Shown here in pieces: positions 59,486 through 64,000 of a stretch of DNA of 64,000 bases (its first letter is position 1; each line of letters begins with the position of its first letter). The translations under genes were made by a program, and so were the position numbers. The notes below the pieces were generated by a model, which was not told where the DNA came from, did no database searches, and saw only the letters and a program-made list of their open reading frames with translations. The DNA is from Cloeon dipterum. Its lineage: Eukaryota > Arthropoda > Insecta > Ephemeroptera > Baetidae. Location: contig NC_088789.1 in the NCBI RefSeq assembly GCF_949628265.1, positions 12,578,886 through 12,642,885 of the forward strand, written 5' to 3'.

Positions 59486-62400
59486 GTGAGTACGCGCATA
59501 CAAATTGGCCGCCGGCCACTCGACTCTTCGGATATTACGTCCTGTCGTCTCCGGGGCTTACTTACTCACAACGCTGCAATTCCCTTTCGCCGCAAACTGC
59601 TGCGCGAGGCCGTCATGACACGGGTGTGTCGTCCGGCCAGGAAAGGTAATCAACTTTTGGCAAGCTGACCGAAACGTTTTCTGGGCAGTGAGCAGACTCG
59701 AATCACGCAAGTGCTTGTTACTCTGATTGCCTCGCTTTGGCTCTATGCATATACGGGCAATGCTTTTAGTCAAATTGATCTTTGAATTAGGAGACTTGCC
59801 AGAGTATCTGGGTTTTTGGAGCTTAAAAGTTTTAAGGTTTTTTATATTTATTCAAGTATAACTCCCCAAAAGTCACATTTTTTATATAATTTTCTTTTTG
59901 TCTAAATGATTTTTGTGGTAAATTTGGTAGCAAGAAACAGACGATGATTAATATCTTATGTATATTATTGGGCCAATATTTCTATTGTTAAATTGGTTTG
60001 TGTTTGAAAAAAATACAATGAACTTTTCACTCTTAGAGTGAAAAAATATCAATTAGGATCAGAAAATACATCAAATCAAACAATTGTGGATAGCTTAAGA
60101 GGAAACCAATGTAATTTATGTTTTACTGTAATCGTTCACTTTTTGTTTGCCGCTCAAGGTGATAAAAATTATTGTATTAATACTTTCCCATTAAAAAACA
60201 CCTCAATTTTAGTTTTAGTATTAAAAACTATAGTTCTAAATAAGAAAGTTTTTAATTCGTTAAGACCAGAAAGTTGGAAATTTCTAAGTCTTATTGTGCC
60301 CATTTTTCGTGTGTTATTGGAAATTTTGCTTCTCGCTCTGCCCTCCGATACATCTAGAGGTCTGAGCCTGCGTGCTGCGTGTCAGTCTCAGCTTTGCCCC
60401 CAGTGCATTCCGGCCAGCCTGCTGTCTACGTGTTTATATGTATGTTTGTGCTGGGCAGCAGAGAGCGACGGATGATGGGCCAGTTAGCTGCGAGTGCGGT
60501 TTCTTTCAGCCGTGAAATTAATTAGCTCTGACCGCTCAGCCAAACATCAGAGGCCGTATTAGCACTTTCATCAGGGCTGATGTTGATGTTTGCGCTGCGG
60601 CTGATGGCACATATTTTCGCTGCGCGTCGCTCCGAAAAAGGTGCTGACGCTATGGCCAATCAAAATTTGCGATATGAAATATTCATCGTAATGCGTTGGC
60701 TCTCTCGCACGCAGCAGCCTCGTCTGATCAATTATTCATACAAAATTGATGGGCAATCAAATGCACGCCACTGCGCGTCCTAGCGCCGAGATTGCAGCAC
60801 GAAATCGCTTATTGAATTGAAAATTGTTGTCGTGTCAACGAATAAACTGAGTTTGAATTGATTTTCGACGAACAAAAGGTGGCTGATGGAAACAGTGATT
60901 GGGACGCGGGCCGGCTAAAATAATTGATGCCGGCGTGGAAATTGGACCGGCGGCGGCACTGCAAAGAGAAACAATTGGGCGGATAATTAAAAATGCTTTT
61001 GACTCTGCTCAATGGCGTCTTTCATTGTCGAAAACGGAAAATTAATTGATACGTGTAAAAAGAGTCACAGTCAATTTGGTGTCGTTTCATTTCGAAACGT
61101 CCATTGTCGGGCATATTTTGTGTCAAAGGAAAACTTTTCGCGAATTGGCTGCTCTAGCGGATAAAAGTTGAGCCTGGCGGTAAAAATATCAATTTCCCCG
61201 TCCACGAATCGGAGAGAAGAGAAGTTTCTTTCTCACCGTATCCGAGAGAAAGCTAGTCCGCTTTCATTCGAGGCGGCGCGCGCTTTGTAAGCAAGCTACG
61301 TGTGCGTATGAATGTGGAATGGAAATCCATTCGCCGGCGCACAAAGGGCCGCTCCTTTGAACTGTTCTTCTTATAACGCGACAGGGGAGACAGTTTGTGA
61401 CAAGTGCCCGCTCGCAATCAGATGAAAGCGCTCCTGCTGCTGAGGAAATTGCCGAAAAGTTGTGTTTTTGCGGGCACATGATCACAGGAGATGGTCGCTA
61501 TATCATTCTTACAAATTATCCTGCGTGGCTCGAGATATATCGCACGCTTTCTGCGTTTTGCAATAAACATGACTTTTTATCGAAGTCGTGAGCCATGAAA
61601 GGGGAGATCTAGAGCTGTAATTTTGCATTGCACACGATGCTGGATGCAAAGCCGAATTTAAATATATGTTTTGCTGCTTGGCCCATGTTTGCCTATTCAA
61701 AGCGGCTTTGGATGCCGTCCAGATTTGCCCTTACACTTGGCTCAAGAAGCTGTTCCACAATGCTTTTGAAAAAGTAAATATGCCAGCGGGGAGTGGTACT
61801 TGATAATGAAAAAAGCTCGCATTTAAAAGCCAGCAGCATGCAGGAAAAATTAGTTCAGCTGAAGGGATACTAACCAGTCCAAACCCAGTTGTTTCTTTTC
61901 ACTTTGCCATGAAAAGGAGAACGATTTTTCATTTTCTCCCTTTCACACACGTCCCACGACAGTTGTAGACAAGTAAAAAAAGACCATTTGCAAACCAAAA
62001 TGTTTTAACAAATAAGCCGTTTCCGGCAGAGTGACCTGAGCGCAAGAAATAGGAGGAAAAGCAGCTTCTTCCCTTCGCGGTCGCTGTCAACACCACTTTA
62101 ACAACTCTAGCGCCGCGCTCTCAAAAAAATGACACTGTGGGAAGGGTTCGTCTGCCAAAAGCCCTCCGACGCTAGCTCGCCCGTCGTCTGCCCGCAAGAC
62201 GAACTATGCCCAAATAAAATGCGACCGGGTGTGTCATACATAAATGTATCGAGTACATATGTACCGGCGATAAAAGCTTTGGAAACGCGCAGGAAATGTG
62301 TCAATAAACAAGGACAGAGAGTGAAAACTAGCGACCCTCACTTCCCAGAGATACATTTTGAGCTGCGAACCGAATATATGCGACGTCAAACGCAGCAGCC

Positions 62401-64000
62401 GCCGGTCGGATCCCGAGACAAATCTGATGCCCTGCGGAAAAAATTGGCCAAATCCGTCTGTTATTGGAAAAATAATTGGTTTCTGCTGCTTGATACACAT
62501 ACGCGGCACCCGCGTCTACGACGGGCCCAGTTCTCCGCCAATCCGGATGCACGCACACTTCTCTCTCGTCTGCACGTCTGCAGAGCCTTTCCTAACTTTC
62601 CAGCGTCTGCCTGCCGCTTCTTTTGATTACGTTTGTATTCAATTTCTGTATGGGCACAGCAGCAGCTCCTCAAACGCTTCTTGTTTGTGCATTCGCCCGT
62701 GAATAAATAAATAAATAAGATACGCCAGTCCCGAGATTTGCCGTGGCTCGGTTCAGCAGAATGAATGCACCGCCGAAGTGATTTATTCTATGTAGAGACC
62801 GGGATTTTATTCATTTTGCCATAAAATTGCGCTGCGCCCGCCAGTCGTAAACATGGAGTTACTACTTGAGAAAATACAGGAGAACCAAGTTAGCTTGTTG
62901 ATACAGTCAATTTTATTCGTTTTGCGAAGAGAAGAATGACGCCAAAAAGATTTTACGTGACTTTTAGACCCTTCTATTTTAAAGTTGATTAAATTTATTT
63001 AAATTTACCACCTGCAAGTGAATCGAACTCTTGAGGTGTCGGGAGTTTCAAAATCATGCCTAAGTGTTGAAAAAAATCACCATTATCACCCATATATGTG
63101 CTCGCACAATGAGTATTTTGCATAACCTGTGTGTCTTTACAATTTTAGCCAAAATTAATTACACTGTTGCCAAATTTGATATATTTCATTGGTTCCATAC
63201 TCAAAAATTCCAATATGGTCACCAATATCTCGTACAATCCGGTTCGGGTAAATTTTGAAATTTCTGCAAACTCCCCCGCTTGATATTTTCGCACGTTTTG
63301 ACATTATAAGTCAATCAGAGGGGGCTTTATTGGCAGCACGACTTACCTCATTAATCTCATCAACAAAAGAGTCACGTTAGGTACATCTAAATCCATCGAT
63401 GCGACTGGTTTTGCGTGCTACCACCGCCTTGATCCAGCGGGAAGCGGGATGGAGATTGCCGCTCGTTTAAAGGTGGCAACCCAATTTTCCGCGGCAGAGC
63501 ATCCGAGTCGCACCTCCTGGAATTTTCTTTGCTTTTTGGCTCGTCTTGCAGCCTTGAGTGATTTTCCGTCCTCCTCCGAATAGTCGATGGGCGGAAAATG
63601 CGATCTGATTGAATCTGGAGGGCTACTTTGATGGCCGCCGTGGCGACCCCTTCATCCTCTTATGTTTTCACAATTTCGAGACAGGAAATTCTTCCCTCGG
63701 GTCGGTTCCCGTGCTGAAAATGCTAGGCGAAATCGATTTCTAATGGCACTTTTCCCCCGAACTCGACTCGCCGCCGTCAATCCAACAGAGAAAAATTGCC
63801 GCTTTTTAGCAGAATCACTTGCGGCGCAGCTTAAAAGCTGCTCTCGAAATGGTTCTCAGCAAATGAAATCTTTGCCTCAAACGCTCTTTCTGTCTCCTGT
63901 TACTTCGCAAGAAATTTTGCATCATCTGCGCCGCTTGCCTCCAAAAAAATCCGCTGGCTGGGACGAAGTTCCCATGTTTCTTGTAAAGCGTGTAGCGCAA
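59486..64000 (+). other. KCTD-like intron 3 (partial), no exon recognised
   Basis: The donor at 59486 is intact, but no acceptor followed by the expected end of the H1 domain was seen up to the window edge. A 165-codon ATG-led open frame at 62129-62626 is the longest here. It has no recognised domain and lies in CpG-rich DNA where chance frames are common. A short AATA repeat lies at 62703-62718. Confidence 0.5.
62703..62718. repeat. (AATA)4 microsatellite
   Basis: Four tandem AATA units in the KCTD intron. Confidence 0.85.

Noticed and set aside
63001-63060. tRNA-like words (GTGAATCGAACTC) near 63 kb
   Set aside because: No matching acceptor stem, anticodon arm or D-loop could be formed around them.

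Overview
The window is nuclear DNA of a eukaryote, most likely an arthropod and probably an insect. The coding regions are broken by GT-AG introns, many only about 50-75 bp long. There is no operon structure, and the first gene is a trehalose/sugar transporter of the type expanded in insects. The species cannot be told from the sequence. I rebuilt six protein genes by joining exons so that splice sites, reading phase and protein-family conservation agree.

Layout. 683-3104 (+): MFS sugar transporter (Tret1/SLC2A6-8 type, 5 exons, 554 aa). 3471-5173 (+): secreted vanin/biotinidase-like nitrilase-fold amidase (5 exons, 489 aa, complete catalytic triad). 6058-8979 (+): WDR46 (Utp7/BING4), a ribosomal small-subunit processome scaffold (9 exons, 606 aa). 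10922-21397 (-): a BET bromodomain protein, the fs(1)h/BRD4 orthologue (18 coding exons, about 1358 aa), with both bromodomains, the ET domain, a Ser-rich tract and the C-terminal P-TEFb-binding motif. 25258-28421 (+): WDR5/will-die-slowly (7 coding exons, 338 aa). 29.7 kb to beyond the right edge (+): a KCTD8/12/16-type BTB gene. It has a probable non-coding first exon ending at 29914, a 24-kb intron, two coding exons (53874-54186 and 59203-59485), and a last exon or exons outside the window.

WDR46 and the BET gene are convergent, with 3' ends close together near 9.1 kb. The BET gene and WDR5 are divergent and share an upstream region with three CACGTG E-boxes. WDR46, BET and WDR5 are housekeeping or chromatin genes. 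They lie in a CpG-poor left half, while the KCTD locus from about 29.5 kb onward is CpG-rich.

Repeats: a family of short terminal-inverted-repeat elements (three copies, all in introns), a second dispersed repeat (two copies in KCTD introns), several GA/CT microsatellites including a 108-bp CT tract, and a few strong palindromes. I found no rRNA, tRNA, CRISPR array or autonomous transposon, and no clearly novel multi-gene system. The most interesting points are a stop codon sitting at a BET splice donor that could give a short isoform, the E-box cluster, the CpG boundary and the repeat families.
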